A stretch of 59,140 nt of DNA from an uncultured Clostridia bacterium (lineage in GTDB: Bacteria > Bacillota > Clostridia > Oscillospirales > Acutalibacteraceae): positions 1 through 59,140 of the forward strand of contig CALEJF010000018.1 in NCBI GenBank assembly GCA_937898625.1. The letters run 5' to 3'. The notes under the pieces are model-generated. The model worked only from the letters and a program-made list of their open reading frames with translations. It was not told the DNA's origin and did no database searches. Made by a program: the position numbers and the translations under genes. Positions 1 to 7,855 of this stretch are shown piece after piece. Numbering within the stretch: position 1 is the first letter of the stretch; every line of letters begins with the position of its first letter.

Positions 1-2
1 AT

Positions 3-176
3 GGTCAGACAGTAAAATTCCTTGATGATAACGCAACCTATCTCGGCAATCAGCTTGAGTGTGAATTCGGCGGTGACCGTTGCTTCGGCATCGCTGCTAA
101 CATGGATTTTCTGCTCGTATGCACTTATGAAGAAAACGGAGAAAATCCGGAATTGGTTGTATACAAAAAGAGATAA
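3..176 (+). CDS. C-terminal fragment of an unrecognised protein
   Basis: An open frame enters from the left edge and stops with TAA at 174-176, leaving 57 residues. It contains FGGDRCFGIAANMDFLLVCT and ends PELVVYKKR. The cut gene probably belongs to the same accessory element as the RepA remnant nearby. I do not recognise the family. An overlapping ATG frame at 22-210 reads less like protein and is probably its shadow. Confidence 0.4.
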   Translation, partial: GQTVKFLDDNATYLGNQLECEFGGDRCFGIAANMDFLLVCTYEENGENPELVVYKKR

Positions 177-240
177 CTATATTGTTAATCCTGCCAAAAT
201 GCTTGATTAAATAAAAATTTTTATTAAAGGAGATTGCTTT

Positions 241-279
241 TTGAAAAAGACAATCAGAACAACGGAGATTGTAGCTTAA
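241..279 (+). CDS. 12-codon leader ORF or gene stub before the GNAT gene
   Basis: AAAGGAG at 226-232 is followed eight bases later by TTG at 241, which opens MKKTIRTTEIVA and stops at 279. The ribosome site is better than that of many real genes here. Just downstream, GGGAGG (283-288) and CCTCCC (307-312) can pair in the gap before the acetyltransferase. It could be a leader peptide, or the beginning of a mobile-element gene cut by a stop. Function unknown. Confidence 0.3.
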   Translation: MKKTIRTTEIVA

Positions 280-350
280 CCGGGAGGAAGGCTTATAATC
301 TATCCGACCTCCCACACATTGAAGGTCAACATTTTTCAGGAGGAAAAACA

Positions 351-977
351 ATGAATAAAAATGACTATATAATTCGTAATGAAAGAAAAGAAGAACAAAG
401 AGAAGTTGAGTTTCTTGTTAGAGAATCATTTTGGAATGTTTATCGTCCCGGCTGTCTTGAGCACTATGTTCTGAATCAGCTTCGTGATGATGCTGACTTT
501 ATTCCTGAGCTTAATTTTGTTATGGAAAAAGACGGCAGAATCATAGGACAGAATATGTTTATGAACGCTAAAATCAAAGCCGATGACGGAAGAGATATTC
601 CAATTCTCACAATGGGTCCTATCTGTATTGCAAATGAACTGAAGCGTCAGGGCTACGGCAAAATCCTGCTTGATTATTCACTGCAGAAGGCAACTGAAAT
701 GGGCTTTGGTGCAGTTTGCTTTGAGGGTAATATTGACTTTTACGGAAAAAGCGGTTTTACTTATGCAAGTGAGTTTGGCATCCGTTATCACGGCTTACCT
801 GAAGGTGCAGATGCATCATTCTTCCTTTGCAAAGAACTGAAAAAAGGCTATCTTGACGATGTTACAGGTGAATATTCTCCGCCTCAGGGGTATTTTGTAA
901 ATGAAGCCGAAGCAGAAGAGTTTGACAAACAATTCCCATCGAAAGAAAAATTGAAGCTTCCGGGACAACTTTTCTGA
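351..977 (+). CDS. GNAT family N-acetyltransferase
   Basis: This 208-residue protein is a GCN5-related acetyltransferase of the YhbS-like group, predicted to move an acetyl group from acetyl-CoA to an unknown small amine or protein. The acetyl-CoA loop is visible in ELKRQGYGKILLDYSLQKA, an R/QxxGxG/A-type motif after the strand LTMGPICI. The conserved tail FYGKSGF follows. ATG at 351 is chosen because AGGAGG lies just before it; a longer frame from 234 has no such support. A strong hairpin terminator follows at 996. It stands alone in the mobile region. Substrate cannot be told from sequence; this type is often annotated as a predicted aminoglycoside or general acetyltransferase. Confidence 0.85.
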   Translation: MNKNDYIIRNERKEEQREVEFLVRESFWNVYRPGCLEHYVLNQLRDDADFIPELNFVMEKDGRIIGQNMFMNAKIKADDGRDIPILTMGPICIANELKRQGYGKILLDYSLQKATEMGFGAVCFEGNIDFYGKSGFTYASEFGIRYHGLPEGADASFFLCKELKKGYLDDVTGEYSPPQGYFVNEAEAEEFDKQFPSKEKLKLPGQLF

Positions 978-995
978 AACACAAACTAACACAAA

Positions 996-1030
996 GGGCA
1001 GTACATTTCGGTGTACTGCCCGAATTTTTG
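996..1030 (+). terminator. Intrinsic terminator of the GNAT gene
   Basis: GGGCAGTACA (996-1005) pairs perfectly with TGTACTGCCC (1012-1021) around a six-base loop and is followed by GAATTTTTG. It lies 18 bases after the GNAT stop codon. Confidence 0.85.
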
Positions 1031-1091
1031 TATTTATGGGGCAGTTTTCATTTCTTTAAAAACTTTTATTTTTTCAACGGAGCCATTTTTG

Positions 1092-1136
1092 AGTGCATTT
1101 TGCCCTTAGTAATACGGGCAGAATGCACTGATTTTT
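1092..1136 (+). terminator. Second hairpin with T-run
   Basis: AGTGCATTTTGCCC (1092-1105) pairs with GGGCAGAATGCACT (1116-1129), 14 pairs with one G-U, followed by GATTTTT. It may be a second terminator in the same direction, or mark the edge of an older insertion. The rest of 977-1372 shows no gene. Confidence 0.55.
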
Positions 1137-1372
1137 AATGGGAATTTTGCTGACGGGGTACTGTTCGTTTTGCAAATTTCTATCGTCTGATTTGCCAAAT
1201 TTGTATTATACGAGCCGAAGAAGAAATGCGTTGTTTCATCAGCATTTCGCATTCAGTCAATCCGCCTTATATTCTTAAAGCTATCACTAACTTAATAAAA
1301 GAATATTTTTTCTCTTCTCGGTTGGTATATAACTTTCAGTCTTACTCTACTCAGTCTTATTACTTGCGAGTT

Positions 1373-1705
1373 TTACGGAGGCTCAATGCTTATTTTCGGC
1401 ACAGTTAAAACATACAGTTTTGCAGGCTTACCTTTACCTTGATATTTACGACGGAGCAGATTGTGTTTTTCAAGCTCACGCTGCAGCCTTGTTGCTTTGT
1501 CATGACCACAACCAAGCACTTCACTTGTTTCGGCAATGGTATAGAAGATAAAGACCTCTCCGTTTTTATCACACCAACCGTTTATTGCAGATAACTGCAT
1601 TCTGTCAAGCATTAAGCCGTAAAGCAACTTTGCTTCGGCAGATAATCCTTTGTAGTTTTCTGTAAACAACACCTTCGGCATTTTGAAAAAAGATTCATTA
1701 TTCAT
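1373..1705 (-). pseudogene. RepA-type replication initiator, N-terminal domain only
   Basis: The 110 residues match the N-terminal domain of the RepA-like initiators carried by integrative and conjugative elements of gut Firmicutes: ESFFKMPKVLFTENYKGLS, then AKLLYGLMLDRMQLS, then LGCGHDKATRLQRELE and the end GKGKPAKLYVLT. Family members run to about 250 residues or more, so the C-terminal half is missing. After the stop, another frame reads SNKTE, stop, SKTESYIPTEKRKN, similar in tone to the K/S/T/E-rich stretch that usually follows this domain. That suggests decay by frameshift and stop codons. I infer a relic of an integrated element; it could still encode a short DNA-binding protein. Confidence 0.75.
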
Positions 1706-1865
1706 TGCTTTTCACACTCCTTTTTGATACATAGTTGCAGGATATAACCACAGCTCTGAAACTTTGCTTGCAGCTGTTGACACATCTTCTGCAAAGCTCG
1801 TTGTAGCAGATTCTGTTTCGTTCATTCAGGAACAGGCTCCATTCTGATTTTTTACTTTTTGTCAT
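1698..1865 (-). CDS. Small Cys-rich ORF upstream of the RepA remnant
   Basis: From ATG at 1865 the frame gives 55 residues including YNELCRRCVNSCKQSFRAVV, with a Cx2CxxxC pattern. Short proteins of this look sit just 5' of repA in clostridial mobile elements as far as I recall. It overlaps the RepA start by eight bases, so coupling is likely. The start is uncertain: AAAGGAG lies 18 bases before this ATG, and a frame upstream stays open to 1970. Function unknown. Confidence 0.45.
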   Translation of the reverse strand: MTKSKKSEWSLFLNERNRICYNELCRRCVNSCKQSFRAVVISCNYVSKRSVKSNE

Positions 1866-1970
1866 TCTCGGAATAACTATCACACTCCTTTTTACTGTAG
1901 CTTTTCGGGTTGATTTTTGATGATTTTTTCGTCTGTAATGAGTTTTATTTTGTTGGTAGGGTAATTTCAT

Positions 1971-2429
1971 TAACTACATATCAAAAGTCTCTTTTTGCCG
2001 TTTCACCCAAAATAGTTCCTGCCCCGGAATCTCACCGCAGCGTTGCCTTGCTCATATCATCGCAAAGTCGTATCACTTTCGGACGGTCATTCAGTTGTCA
2101 AGGTACACGAGAGAAAATATCCCCTCAAGGGGTAAGGGTTTAGAAAGGCAAAAACGAAAGCAAATTCGAAAACTTTTTTATTTTCGTTAAAATTGCACAA
2201 AAAAAAGTCCTCACCTCTGATGAACAGAGGAAAGGACTTTTATCGTTGGTATCACGCAAGACAAACAAAAAACACCGCTGAAATAAGTGCAGATTACCTC
2301 TGTTCTTATCTTCATACGGTGCTTGGGTAGTCAATAAATATTGCTCCGCTTACGCGCTATAAAGTTAATATTTAATTTGTGACATCATTATATAAGACAA
2401 ATGTATGTTTGTCAATAGAATTTCACATA
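1971..2429. other. 459-bp non-coding leader upstream of the RepA remnant
   Basis: No convincing gene lies here; the short frames on both strands are poor. On the minus strand the segment 2340-2200 looks like a structured leader and ends in a strong terminator. The rest, around 2000-2160, shows nothing I can name. Confidence 0.5.
2199..2241 (-). terminator. Intrinsic terminator or attenuator ahead of the small ORF and repA remnant
   Basis: On the minus strand AAAAGTCC and GGACTTTT enclose CCTCTG and CAGAGG, making a two-part stem, followed by eight T residues. It lies between any promoter near 2350-2430 and the small ORF/RepA genes, so a transcript would have to read through it. The position suggests attenuation or a short regulatory RNA of the kind that controls replication genes. 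Confidence 0.7.
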
Positions 2430-3260
2430 TTATAATTCGTGTTTATGAGTTTTATTTTCTTTGTTTCTTTTAAGCTCGGCATAATTTGTTGGAACGCAAA
2501 CTTTTGCAAATTCATACCCTAATGCTGTTAAATTAATAGAACCATATCTATATTTTAAAGGATTATCTAAATTTCTTCCTATTGCTAAATCGCCTCTTAA
2601 TTTAGCAAATTTACGTTCCATATCATTAAATGTAAATCCTTGGAAGTTTGTATCCTTATTAAAAACATAATCAAATTCTATTAATCCACTTCTTAACAAT
2701 GACGAAAGAATAACATTTGTTTCATGAAAGCCAAAATCTTCTACCAAAAAACAATAGTGATTGCTGTTATTTGGAATACTCATTACGCTTTCATCTACAG
2801 AAATTATAGGTATTATATGACTATCACGAAGGAAAGACAGCGAATGTATAGCTAATGCATCGTTAGGCGAAAGATTTTTTATTATTTCAACAAAAGCCGG
2901 ATGAACAAAATTTGCTTTACGCGAATCTAAAGAAGAAGCAATCAGATTTGCAAACATTTTTCTAAATTCTTCAGTATCAATTCTATACTTAGCTGCTTCA
3001 AGAGCAGGACCAACTATACTTTCTAAAGGCTCTGTCCTTTTGTCATCCGGTATGGAATTAACTTTTTCCTCTAACTCTTTTTTAAATAATTCAAAATTCA
3101 AAGAACGTTTATACTCTAATTTTTCTTTACTATAAGTTATCCCGCCAAATATGATTTCTAACAAGTCGGAAATTTTCTCACCTAATGTTGTAGCCGGTTT
3201 ATCTAAAACTTTATTAAATGTTTCCGGTAATTCAATTTTTATTTCAGTCTTATTTTCCAT
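2430..3260 (-). CDS. DUF4393 / Abi-alpha family protein
   Basis: This 276-residue protein fits DUF4393 (Abi-alpha, Pfam family linked to abortive infection). Marks of the family are GPALEAAKYRIDTEEFRKMFANLIASSLDSRKA broken around residues 85-115, followed by HPAFVEIIKNLSPNDA. The N-terminal part near residues 25-55 is helical and includes LEIIFGGITYSKEKL. No signal peptide or clear membrane segment is seen. GGAGG lies just before the ATG. It is the last gene of a minus-strand run with a DUF4365 protein and an HNH-like protein, 108 bases after the 98-aa ORF. Family membership is fairly sure; the antiphage role is inferred from the family name and its neighbours. Confidence 0.8.
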   Translation of the reverse strand: MENKTEIKIELPETFNKVLDKPATTLGEKISDLLEIIFGGITYSKEKLEYKRSLNFELFKKELEEKVNSIPDDKRTEPLESIVGPALEAAKYRIDTEEFRKMFANLIASSLDSRKANFVHPAFVEIIKNLSPNDALAIHSLSFLRDSHIIPIISVDESVMSIPNNSNHYCFLVEDFGFHETNVILSSLLRSGLIEFDYVFNKDTNFQGFTFNDMERKFAKLRGDLAIGRNLDNPLKYRYGSINLTALGYEFAKVCVPTNYAELKRNKENKTHKHEL

Positions 3261-3368
3261 TCTATTGCCTCCATAAAATAATTTTGTTTAAATAAAAATT
3301 TTCCCTAGTTTTTACATACCATTTAAGTTTTATTTTACACATAATTAAACTTTAAAAATAAAAAGCAC

Positions 3369-3665
3369 TTAAAGACATCCGCCTAAAGTAAGAATAACAA
3401 TTGAATGTTTATAACCCTTATTCTTATTGCTACATTCCATAACGATAAAATAATCACCATCATTTTCAGATTTAACAACAATCCCTTGTGAATACTCTGT
3501 TTTCCACAGTGGTTTAACGCCATAATAACTACAAATCGCTTCGTTTGTCGGGTTTGGGTTTTCTATACTAAAACCATTTTCAAATAACCAAGCGTGATAA
3601 TTCTTGAGTGCTGGAGGAGCCCTCATCACTTGAAAGGCCATCATTGTTGCTATTTGAGACTCCAT
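3369..3665 (-). CDS. 98-aa protein of unknown function
   Basis: I do not recognise this protein. It contains MMAFQVMRAPPALKNYHAWL, then PTNEAICSYYGVKPLW and a C-terminal strand-rich part, DYFIVMECSN and HSIVILTLGG, so a small alpha/beta fold is likely. Its ATG lies inside the end of the 38-aa ORF (16-base overlap, different frame) and has no ribosome site of its own. That means either translational coupling or that both are pieces of one gene split by a frameshift. It sits in the middle of a defence-like run. Confidence 0.5.
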   Translation of the reverse strand: MESQIATMMAFQVMRAPPALKNYHAWLFENGFSIENPNPTNEAICSYYGVKPLWKTEYSQGIVVKSENDGDYFIVMECSNKNKGYKHSIVILTLGGCL

Positions 3666-3766
3666 TTCGTCTTAATATTTATCACATATTTCTCAGTTGG
3701 ATCAAGTATGTATTCATCATGCAAAGCATATTTATCTAAATTTTTATTGAGATTAATTTTTTTCAT
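3650..3766 (-). CDS. 38-aa ORF coupled to the DUF4365 gene
   Basis: AAGGAG ten bases before the ATG at 3766 and an ATGA overlap with the stop of the DUF4365 gene make this a credible start. The product reads MKKINLNKNLDKYALHDEYI and continues to TKWSLK. Its stop overlaps the start of the 98-aa ORF. It may be the true N-terminus of that protein if a single-base frameshift lies near 3655-3665. Confidence 0.45.
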   Translation of the reverse strand: MKKINLNKNLDKYALHDEYILDPTEKYVINIKTKWSLK

Positions 3767-4734
3767 GTTTCAAATTCTCCTTTAGGTCTTGTATCAACAT
3801 ATGGTTGATTTTGTGATACAAACTCATCTACACTTAAGAATGCTTCACCCAATTTATTTAAGCTAAGCTTCATCATGTACTCCGCAACTTCTCCTGAATG
3901 GTTAATGCTTCGCATTGGATCTAATTTGCTTCGAAATTCTTCAAACGTATCACCAACAATTAACCATTCATCTTCTTCACTATCATAATAACAGTGAAGT
4001 TCACGCCAGAGCGACTCATCATTTTCTTCAAAAAAATCTTCATCAGCTGAAAAACTAGCCCAAGGGAATAATCGCGGAAAAACCATAGTATAAGGAGTAA
4101 ATGGAAACCAATATGGATAAGAATACTTTTGAATGCTTTTTCCATCATCAACAATTAACTCGGTTTCTCCTCTACCACTGCTTTTGTTTACCCATTCTGT
4201 GGAATGTAACTTAATTTCGCCACCCTCTTTAATGATTTCCATAAACTTTTTTTGAGACAACAAAAAGTTATAATTAGTAATATGTTGCGGCAAATTAGTA
4301 TAAGATATAAGTTCTTCATTGGATAAATCATTTAGGAAAACTTGGGACAAAGGTATTTTAACAAAAAAGCCTTTACCTGTTCCATCGTTAGTTTTTCCGA
4401 TAGTTTCAGGTGTTAATTTTTGCCAAATACACATATCATCATCAGGATTATACAAAACTACAATACATGGCAAAGAATTCATAGTCCAATAATTATATTG
4501 TCTTTCGTTGATATCGCGAAAAATAATGCAATCTTCTTTTTTCTCTTGAAACCAACTTGCCCCAGACTTTATTTGTAAAGCAAGAAGCTGCTTTGATTCT
4601 CCAGTTGATTCCGTTAACTCAATATGTGCATCAATACCTATATCGTTAATTGGTTGTTCACGAAACATCCAATTATTACGTTCAGCAATTTTTGCACAAT
4701 GATATACACCTATTCGTTCAATTGGATTTGCCAT
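3763..4734 (-). CDS. DUF4365 domain protein, PD-(D/E)XK-like
   Basis: The first ~150 of 323 residues match DUF4365, a family related to PD-(D/E)xK nucleases. DIGIDAHIEL at about 31-40 carries the acidic residues, and LALQIKSG at about 51-58 carries the Q-x-K of the active site. VVLYNPDDDMCIW and KIPLSQVF follow as in the family. The remaining ~170 residues, rich in W, F and acidic residues, are unassigned and may recognise the target or a partner. AAAGGAG precedes the ATG. It starts 21 bases after the HNH-like gene and overlaps the next ORF by ATGA, so the genes are probably one operon. A role in DNA cleavage during defence is an inference. Confidence 0.75.
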   Translation of the reverse strand: MANPIERIGVYHCAKIAERNNWMFREQPINDIGIDAHIELTESTGESKQLLALQIKSGASWFQEKKEDCIIFRDINERQYNYWTMNSLPCIVVLYNPDDDMCIWQKLTPETIGKTNDGTGKGFFVKIPLSQVFLNDLSNEELISYTNLPQHITNYNFLLSQKKFMEIIKEGGEIKLHSTEWVNKSSGRGETELIVDDGKSIQKYSYPYWFPFTPYTMVFPRLFPWASFSADEDFFEENDESLWRELHCYYDSEEDEWLIVGDTFEEFRSKLDPMRSINHSGEVAEYMMKLSLNKLGEAFLSVDEFVSQNQPYVDTRPKGEFET

Positions 4735-4755
4735 AAAAATCTCCTTTATAATTTA

Positions 4756-5541
4756 TTATTCTTGATTTTCTTCCATTTTTCTAAATGACGTATGATTCAT
4801 AAAGGATATAGGGCCATTTTCTTGCTCTGTTCTAATTACTAAATAATGTTTACCATCTCGCTCTATAAACACTGAATTTTTTTCGTTTTCCCTTAATTCA
4901 AATGTTAACGCTTCTTTAACATATATTTTATCTGCATGGTGTTTACTAACATCAAACCGCTCATCTTTTATACATTCAAAACAATATAACCAATCAATAT
5001 ACAAATCATTAAAATCGCTATATTGAAAGATAAAGCTTGCAACTATGTTTCCATTTTGAATATTATACACAAGGTTTTTATTAAAGAAAATCTGCAGTTG
5101 GAACAATTTGTGTTCGTGATAATAAAAAACATCAGATATTAGTGCTGGAATGTCTGTTATTTCACCAGCCTCTAATGAAGCATTCATCTTGTCAATAGTA
5201 AATGCTTTTGCTTTGTTCATATCTGCTGATAACACATGAAGATTTTCATAGGTACAATTCAAACCATCATTATCCAAATGCTCAATGATGTTTGATTTGT
5301 TTAACATTTCTTCAAGTTTTTCTTTTCCATAGAGAAACTGTAACACGAATTTGTGCAAAGAAATGTGTAACACAGAACAATTTAAATACGGATGTTCACC
5401 TGATGAATATGTCCAAGTGTATTTTTGCACTTCATCCAACAAGCCCGTATAATTGCTAATATAGGCAACATTACCTTGCCATTGTTCTCTATGAAGCCTT
5501 ATTCGGTCACCTTCAAATTCTATCGTCATTTCTAATGGCAT
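4756..5541 (-). CDS. HNH-like protein, probable nuclease-fold partner
   Basis: The 261-residue protein has a core like the HNH endonucleases of homing and phage type: LHKFVLQFLYG (about 62-72), then IIEHLDNDGLNC (about 85-96), then YENLHVLSADMNKAKA (about 98-113). In the family the middle part reads V-H-H-x-D-x-N, so E87-H88 with D90 and N91 would be a variant active site lacking the first His. The C-terminal half has no motif I know. It is the first gene of the minus-strand run and lies 21 bases before the DUF4365 gene. HNH fold is likely; active nuclease is less certain. Confidence 0.55.
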   Translation of the reverse strand: MPLEMTIEFEGDRIRLHREQWQGNVAYISNYTGLLDEVQKYTWTYSSGEHPYLNCSVLHISLHKFVLQFLYGKEKLEEMLNKSNIIEHLDNDGLNCTYENLHVLSADMNKAKAFTIDKMNASLEAGEITDIPALISDVFYYHEHKLFQLQIFFNKNLVYNIQNGNIVASFIFQYSDFNDLYIDWLYCFECIKDERFDVSKHHADKIYVKEALTFELRENEKNSVFIERDGKHYLVIRTEQENGPISFMNHTSFRKMEENQE

Positions 5542-5898
5542 ATTATATTTCCTTTCTATACTTTTACTAAATCATTAAAAATTTCATTGATTGCTGAACA
5601 TTTTAACACTACATAGTAGATAAACCTCCCTACCAATCAGGCAGGGGGGTTAAAGTCATATTACCTGCCAAAAACAACATCGCTTTGACAGCGTTGTATT
5701 AAATTGTACTATTCTTTGACAAATTAATCAAAAGTGCAAACTAAAACGATATTAAATTATACAAAAACATGTGAACAGATGAAGAAAACAGAGTATTTTA
5801 ATGGTAAATAAACAAACCAATCCCCGTTGAGTCAGGGGTTGCGACAACTGGGATTGGTTTATCAAAATTTATTTTTAAAAGTGTAAACATAGATATAC
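5542..5898. other. Intergenic region with two hairpins, no gene
   Basis: There is no credible ORF. Around 5640-5680 GGCAGG and CCTGCC can pair over a 24-base loop, and at 5678-5699 an imperfect hairpin (ACAAC..CGCT with AGCG..TTGT) follows. A longer hairpin at 5814-5860 is listed separately. The upstream signals for the HNH-like gene must lie in the right half of its first 50-100 bases. Confidence 0.5.
5805..5860 (-). terminator. Probable terminator of the two-gene membrane unit
   Basis: AAACCAATCCC (5814-5824) pairs perfectly with GGGATTGGTTT (5850-5860). On the minus strand the stem is followed by TGTTTATTT. It lies about 40 bases after the stop of the 265-aa gene. The 25-base loop contains a smaller GTTG/CAAC stem. 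Confidence 0.55.
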
Positions 5899-6696
5899 TT
5901 AGTAAATATGCTTTAATTTGCTTGTGACACTGTTACAAGTTTCTCCTATTTCTTTTATTGCTGTTTCTAATTCATTTATTTGAAAGGTCAAAACATCTTT
6001 TAATTTTGCATCATATGTTTGAACTCTAGTATCTTTGTCAGATAATTCTTTTATTTTTGTTATTACACTTTCCATCAAGCTGTGAGCATTGATTAATCTA
6101 AAAACATCAACACCATTTGAGTTTTCATAGATATTTATCGTTTTATTAATTACATCATCGTGTAGAATATCTTTAGTTTTGTTTAATGCGATTCTAAGAT
6201 AATATATTGACTCATGAAAATAGAATGTTGTTGTTTCTAGGTCTTTATCTCCAATTTTTTCAATTTCACTTAAAAACTCTTTTGATATCAAAAGATTGTC
6301 AAATGCGACATTGTCAAAATCGTCAACTAACTCTTTTATTCGTTGTGCTGATATATCTACTGAATGAGTTTTTTTATTATATATTATTTCTTTAATTTTT
6401 TTAGAAACAATTGAATATATTTTCTTAATAGTTATAAATAATATGCAATAAACTATTATGGATAATATAAACAAACCAATGACCTTCAATATTGGAAGTT
6501 GAGAAATATCTTCATATTTTATAAAATATGTTTCGGATAAATAAGCCAAAAATAATGATAAAGCTGAAGAAAAAATCACTTCAGATATTTTGTCATATCC
6601 ATCGTCTTCGTGTTTGTGATGTTCGGTAATAAATGTTTTTGTTTTTGTAAACAAATGATGTCTGTTTAACTCTAAGTATTTATACTTATTAAACAT
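5899..6696 (-). CDS. Two-TM membrane protein with cytoplasmic helical domain, unknown
   Basis: I do not recognise this 265-residue protein. The first ~35 residues are basic and His-rich (HHLFTK, EHHKHED). Two hydrophobic stretches follow at about 40-55 and 70-91. The C-terminal 165 residues are charged and strongly helical (KKIKEIIYNKKTHSVDISAQ and onward), with no catalytic motif. GAGGTAG precedes the ATG. It begins 11 bases after the 183-aa gene, so both are likely co-expressed. This layout resembles membrane effectors of defence or toxin systems, where a soluble partner holds the pore-forming part in check. That reading is an inference from shape and location. Confidence 0.6.
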   Translation of the reverse strand: MFNKYKYLELNRHHLFTKTKTFITEHHKHEDDGYDKISEVIFSSALSLFLAYLSETYFIKYEDISQLPILKVIGLFILSIIVYCILFITIKKIYSIVSKKIKEIIYNKKTHSVDISAQRIKELVDDFDNVAFDNLLISKEFLSEIEKIGDKDLETTTFYFHESIYYLRIALNKTKDILHDDVINKTINIYENSNGVDVFRLINAHSLMESVITKIKELSDKDTRVQTYDAKLKDVLTFQINELETAIKEIGETCNSVTSKLKHIY

Positions 6697-6706
6697 AATA
6701 TCTACC

Positions 6707-7258
6707 TCATTTAAATATTTGATTCAAAGGGCTATTTGCGTTATGTAAATCTCCATTAAGTGCTCGTTGTGCTTCAGCATCTACAGGTAATCTATCTTTA
6801 ATAGCATCGTATGCATTTGTTTGTTCGTTATAATACGCTAATCTATATGTTTTATTTATCAGTGGTGTTAATTCGCTAGGAATAATTGCTCCTTTGGCCT
6901 TTATTTCATCAACAAGCAATATTATTGCCTTGAAAATATAGGCAAGCTTATAAGGCATTTTTAAAAATAAAGGGTGTTCCGAATCGTTGCTTTTATAGTA
7001 AAATCTCAAAGAAGCAATTTCACGTTTTGATGTTCTTAGAATTTGGTTTCTCCAATCTAATCCAAGCAATTGATTGGTCTTTTTTCTAATTGCCATGTAA
7101 GCGCTCGGAATAGGGCCTTTGTCTTTATAAGGTATATATTTACCAATAAATTTTAGTAATTCATCGAAATCCGCATTTATTGTGTTTGTTGTTTCTTTAG
7201 GCAAGGATATTCGTAAATACTTATTATATCCTTGTCCGTAAATTAATTTTTTATCCAT
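6707..7258 (-). CDS. 183-aa soluble protein of unknown function, partner of the two-TM protein
   Basis: The protein is soluble and mixed in fold, with no motif I can name. Notable stretches are YGQGYNKYLRISLPKETT, RTSKREIASLRFYYKSNDSE and KMPYKLAYIFKAIILLVDEI. GGAGG precedes the ATG. It is the first gene of a two-gene unit; the promoter region holds a palindrome at 7342-7380 that could be an operator. Being first and soluble, it may sense a trigger or regulate its partner, but no residue supports a specific activity. Confidence 0.55.
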   Translation of the reverse strand: MDKKLIYGQGYNKYLRISLPKETTNTINADFDELLKFIGKYIPYKDKGPIPSAYMAIRKKTNQLLGLDWRNQILRTSKREIASLRFYYKSNDSEHPLFLKMPYKLAYIFKAIILLVDEIKAKGAIIPSELTPLINKTYRLAYYNEQTNAYDAIKDRLPVDAEAQRALNGDLHNANSPLNQIFK

Positions 7259-7341
7259 TTTAATCGTCCTCCATTTTTTAGTAATAATTATAAATAGCCT
7301 TTACTTTATATATAGTTTTCACTAATAAAAAAGGTAACATT

Positions 7342-7380
7342 ATTGTTGATTGATTATATGATTTTGTTGAAATCAACAAT
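7342..7380. promoter_or_regulatory. Palindromic operator candidate upstream of the two-gene unit
   Basis: ATTGTTGATT (7342-7351) is repeated inverted as AATCAACAAT (7371-7380), and TTGTTGA (7364-7370) forms a tight palindrome with TCAACAA (7373-7379). Thus the half-site TTGTTGA occurs three times within 40 bases, about 85-120 bases upstream of the 183-aa gene. Such spacing suits a dimeric repressor. Confidence 0.45.
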
Positions 7381-7714
7381 TCATACTCACCCAATTTGTG
7401 CAACTATTCTAACGAAATAATAACCACTTTACCGCTATACATGAGCAAGGCGAGCACTCATAAAGAATATAACAATTCGTAGTTTTTTGCTTCTTCATAA
7501 AATCAAAAGACATAAGGATTAACTTATATGCCTCTATCTATACAAATAAACGGTAAGCAGTTGCATTCTTATACTACTATGTATACTATCGTTTTTTATA
7601 TAGAATTACATTTGCACATACTAAAAATATCGCAATCTAGTTTTATGTTCAAGGCTACTTGCAAAAACGTTGCTTTTTTCGACAAAAACGTTTTATTATT
7701 TAATCTAATAATAT

Positions 7715-7759
7715 GCAAAAACCGCACCATAGCTGTTATACTACGATGCGGTTCTTTTT
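7715..7759. terminator. Bidirectional hairpin terminator downstream of the ABC operon
   Basis: AACCGCA (7720-7726) pairs with TGCGGTT (7747-7753), extended inside by further pairs. T-rich runs follow on both strands. On the minus strand it lies about 100 bases after the stop of the second ABC gene and is its best terminator candidate. Confidence 0.65.
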
Positions 7760-7855
7760 AATTATTCAATTTTTTAGCAACAAATTATATTCACTTTCTC
7801 TTACATGTTTTTTAATATTCCAAAGTATTATCTTTATTGCAGTGATAACAGACTA

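Larger units (their letters stand above)
7259..7855. other. 597-bp intergenic region
   Basis: No credible gene lies here; a 77-codon plus-strand frame at 7528-7761 has no ribosome site and runs through the terminator. The right part carries a bidirectional terminator near 7720-7759 and the left part a palindrome. The AT-rich middle holds nothing I can identify. Confidence 0.5.

Noticed and set aside
2140..2334. 64-codon minus-strand ORF upstream of the RepA relic
   Set aside because: It is a frame through a terminator hairpin and leader; no homology recognised and no ribosome site.
5542..5898. Retron-like non-coding RNA before the HNH gene
   Set aside because: The hairpins are few, and no reverse transcriptase is encoded in the window.
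7528..7761. 77-codon plus-strand ORF between the two-gene unit and the ABC operon
   Set aside because: No ribosome site, odd composition, and it runs through the terminator hairpin at 7715-7759.
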